64,000 nucleotides of DNA from Agaribacillus aureus. GTDB lineage: Bacteria; Bacteroidota; Bacteroidia; Cytophagales; Cyclobacteriaceae. Within the stretch, counting starts at the first letter, position 1; every line of letters begins with the position of its first letter. Positions 62,901 through 64,000 of this stretch are shown here, in pieces. The stretch is from the NCBI GenBank assembly GCA_030442055.1, contig JAUJEB010000003.1, positions 372,001 to 436,000 on the forward strand, read 5' to 3'. A program made the translations under genes and the position numbers. The notes under the pieces are model-generated. The model was not told the origin of the DNA, searched no databases, and was given only the letters and a program-made list of their open reading frames with translations.

Positions 62901-63472
62901 ATGAAACTAAAGGTAAGTATAGCACCTTCCGAAACGGTCAGTCTATATTTTCCTTCACTGTCTGCGGTCGTACCATTAGTAGTTCCCTTTTCTATGATAG
63001 AGGCACCGGGAAGTCCCTGGCCGTTTTCGTCTGTTACTTTGCCTGAAATTTGCTTTAGAGATACGAATCTTTCGTCAACCGGTGTTTGTTTCCTTTCCAG
63101 CTGATGGGATTCTTTGACATGAATGGTTTCGTTGATGCGTTTGAAATCCAGGTGGTAAGATTGAGCTAAAAATTCCAATATATTCCCTACGCTTTCATTA
63201 TAGAACTTTTTCGTTATCCGGTTTCGCTTTCTTTTCATTTCCGTGATATTAAAAGCAAAGGTGTAATCGGTCTTTTCAGAGATTTTTGTAATCGCTGCTT
63301 TCAAAGTAGCATTCTTTAATTCAAGATCGATATTAACCTCGTACACGCTTTGTGCACTCGAAGCTCCTGTAGTTCCAGCCGCCACAATCGTCACAAACAA
63401 GCATTGTAGTATAAAACCTTTCACTGTTAGCAGAAATATGTTATAGATTAACTTTGTACAGTTTTTTTTCAT
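59972..63472 (-). CDS. susC-like: SusC/RagA family TonB-linked outer-membrane transporter with STN domain
   Basis: A 1166-residue receptor. Signal peptide about residues 1-40, an STN domain about 45-110 (LKNATLKAAITKISEKTDY), a carboxypeptidase-regulatory-like domain about 140-215 (ISGKVTDENGQGLPGASI), the plug starting at VVVGYGTTRRSDLTGSVASV, then the beta-barrel to the terminal aromatic strand. The STN domain is used for signalling to a FecR anti-sigma factor, matching the adjacent upstream fecR gene. It imports oligosaccharides using the TonB system. The leader between fecR and susC holds two dyads. Confidence 0.96.
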   Translation of the reverse strand: MKKNCTKLIYNIFLLTVKGFILQCLFVTIVAAGTTGASSAQSVYEVNIDLELKNATLKAAITKISEKTDYTFAFNITEMKRKRNRITKKFYNESVGNILEFLAQSYHLDFKRINETIHVKESHQLERKQTPVDERFVSLKQISGKVTDENGQGLPGASIIEKGTTNGTTADSEGKYRLTVSEGAILTFSFIGYQAQEIPVNNRSVIDVQMVADISELEEIVVVGYGTTRRSDLTGSVASVTTTELAEQPNNNILTALQGRAAGVQVFAGDNSPGGGINIRIRGTSTITGSTEPLYIIDGFPVTSDNASLNIGGGRGEGATSEGPGTNVFPNALSMINPSDIANIEILKDAAATAIYGSRGANGVVIITTKRGSIGKAKVSVDYSVSVSTLGNKLERLEGNLQGQISNERAIEDGADPADVRWNGADEFHPIPDGTAPSFDWQDVVYREALTHNLAITFSGGNEKTKYLISGNVLDQEGIMRETDFKDYRFRINLDNEINSFLSFKSSVLLSTSERRAPPGGGSGFGYNVVTRILSFHPLINPEWRDPDNPNLWYVDPEFGGDISQIYSNPLKMLQDIEDLYKRNRLLGNISATVNIIDNLKLVGNAGIDYIDGQRTIFERNTLILAGQENRGRGILRTNESIRTNFNAYLSWDKSFGDHTFNALLGAENTTTRRTTVNLQAAEFAVDDLLTDDFQVANSESFNIDNSTDPNFVLIGFFGRANYNFKNKYYVSLNARRDGSSVFGPNNKWGFFPSAALAWRITEESFLQGQDILSDLKIRTSIGQTGNGNLATGSSEGVWSLSNNRYSFGGSAVLGASLSRISNPELKWESTTQYNIGFDARLMEGRFGVVFDFYIKDTEDLILPVVIPPTSGFSSSIQNLGTLRNRGIEIAVDAVILDKGDFKWSVNGNISFQKMFATDVQEGTNEDPRTGERYLEVFNFPRRNGPRLYEGEDAGQMYAYVRGGVFATQEEADAAPKQIEGNVEGYAWYRDIDGNGEIDFADQVAVGKITPDFIYGFSTNLSYKNFDLSLFFQGVEGNSIVSWYRGDIEDPRNINFWTEENRNTNVPVNAIPNGELGGGELDSEDVQDGSYLRLKNVRLGYRVPGDVKYFGGLNVFFTGTNLLTFTDYDGYDPDVSAGGSTPFSEGYDTGVYPYAKQFTLGFNYNF

Positions 63473-63505
63473 AATTTTAAGTTTGGATTATCAAATAATT
63501 CAATT

Positions 63506-63542
63506 TGGTTCCAATTTCACTTCCAAATGCATATTGGAACCA
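63506..63542 (-). promoter_or_regulatory. Inverted repeat in susC leader
   Basis: TGGTTCCAAT (63506-63515) and ATTGGAACCA (63533-63542), perfect 10 bp around 17 bases, ending 34 bases upstream of the susC ATG. It could be a 5'-leader hairpin (attenuator) or a protein-binding site. Confidence 0.5.
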
Positions 63543-63549
63543 TCATTTA

Positions 63550-63576
63550 GGGCTGCATTACCTAGTATTGCGGCCC
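63550..63576 (-). terminator. Hairpin after fecR stop
   Basis: GGGC-T-GCA-T-TAC (63550-63561) pairs with GTA-T-TGC-G-GCCC (63565-63576), loop CTA, ten pairs with two mismatches. It lies between the fecR stop (63635) and susC. No U-tract, so it may be a processing or attenuation site rather than a full terminator. Confidence 0.4.
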
Positions 63577-63634
63577 TTCATTTAAGGTCAGTTATTTATC
63601 ATTGGCAATTCTTTAGTGTATTTAGGTTTAGTTC

Positions 63635-64000
63635 TTAACATCCGTTTCCATCAAGAATAATAGTGTCTCCATCGATGGTGTATTTAAGGTCTAGTAAAAA
63701 GGCTAGTCCCTCCAAGACATTATCCAAATATCGATTTTTATAAGTAGCATCTATCATGCACTTCTCCAGGGCCTTGTTCTTTATAACAATTTTCTTATCG
63801 TACCATCTTTCAATTTTTCTGGCTACCATCGAAAGATCTCCTTTCAACACAAGATTTCCATCTTTCCACGAGGTATAAGGTTGAATATCCACTTTTTGCT
63901 TGTCAAATGAACCTGTAGCCGTATCATAAAATACCTGCTCATTCGGAAGAAGTGTTACAATTTCGTTTTCCTGTTTCGAAGAAACCTCAACTTTTCCCGT
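63635..64000 (-). CDS. FecR-type anti-sigma factor, 5' end outside window
   Basis: The open frame reaches the right edge; 121 residues are visible. Upstream residues read through position 63892 (a GTG there is internal) to the edge with no stop. The end of the FecR domain is seen as LLPNEQVFYD, then the C-terminal DUF4974 domain: SWKDGNLVLKGDLSMVARKI and WYDKKIVIKN, and the final LLDLKYTIDGDTIILDG. This membrane protein should bind an ECF sigma factor and receive a signal from the STN domain of SusC. The sigma factor gene is presumably just outside the window. Confidence 0.93.
   Translation of the reverse strand, partial: TGKVEVSSKQENEIVTLLPNEQVFYDTATGSFDKQKVDIQPYTSWKDGNLVLKGDLSMVARKIERWYDKKIVIKNKALEKCMIDATYKNRYLDNVLEGLAFLLDLKYTIDGDTIILDGNGC

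Noticed and set aside
1-64000. CRISPR arrays, insertion sequences, phage genes, toxin-antitoxin or restriction systems
   Set aside because: No regular repeat-spacer pattern, transposase, integrase or defence protein was recognised on either strand.

Overview
The window looks like a chromosomal segment of a Bacteroidota bacterium, most likely a Cytophagales-type organism. The reasons are a SusC/SusD pair with a FecR-type anti-sigma factor, LytTR response regulators with LytS-type kinases, a two-component beta-propeller kinase, TonB/ExbB/ExbD with SPOR and OmpA-family envelope proteins, and promoters of the TTTG-N19/20-TAnnTTTG kind (best example ahead of tRNA-Asp). The species cannot be named from the sequence alone.

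Layout. 1-4.1 kb (minus strand): a truncated secreted protein, a lipoprotein, then a LiaF-like membrane protein, LytS-type kinase and LytTR regulator. 4.2-6.0 kb (plus): an orphan radical SAM protein whose SPASM/twitch-like Cys motifs lie N-terminally, and a TerB-like protein. 6.0-16.2 kb (minus): holA, a 1020-residue TPR protein, an outer-membrane barrel, a SPOR protein, exbB, exbD, tonB and folC, which looks like an energised envelope cluster. 16.4-31.9 kb is mixed: a PAS histidine kinase, a sterol-desaturase-type hydroxylase, a GT2 glycosyltransferase, a START protein, a large TPR protein, an arsenosugar gene pair (CMD peroxidase-like protein plus ArsS), a GAF protein, a secreted YCII-like protein and an OmpA/PD40 protein. 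31.9-48.6 kb: a propeller sensor kinase, an M16 peptidase, a 2H phosphoesterase, a DUF3052-like protein, a 2-hydroxyacid dehydrogenase, a second hydroxylase, a collagen-like lipoprotein, an operon of MBL hydrolase, patatin, urocanate hydratase and acyltransferase, and accA.

48.9-64 kb: tRNA-Asp (plus strand), then a polysaccharide utilisation locus transcribed entirely leftward in the order fecR (5' end outside the window), susC (with STN domain), susD, GH43-like propeller lipoprotein, parallel beta-helix protein, GH29 fucosidase, second GH29 fucosidase, SASA carbohydrate esterase, GH28-like protein. The two fucosidases are tandem duplicates. One keeps a lipobox Cys and the other has Gly in that place through a one-base change, suggesting different cellular addresses. 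A perfect 16-bp hairpin follows susD, and two further dyads lie between fecR and susC, so RNA-level control of the locus is plausible. The enzyme set points to a fucose-containing, acetylated glycan. No sulfatase is seen, so the substrate cannot be fixed from this window.

Most other genes are ordinary housekeeping or envelope genes. No CRISPR array, insertion sequence, integrase or phage gene was recognised.
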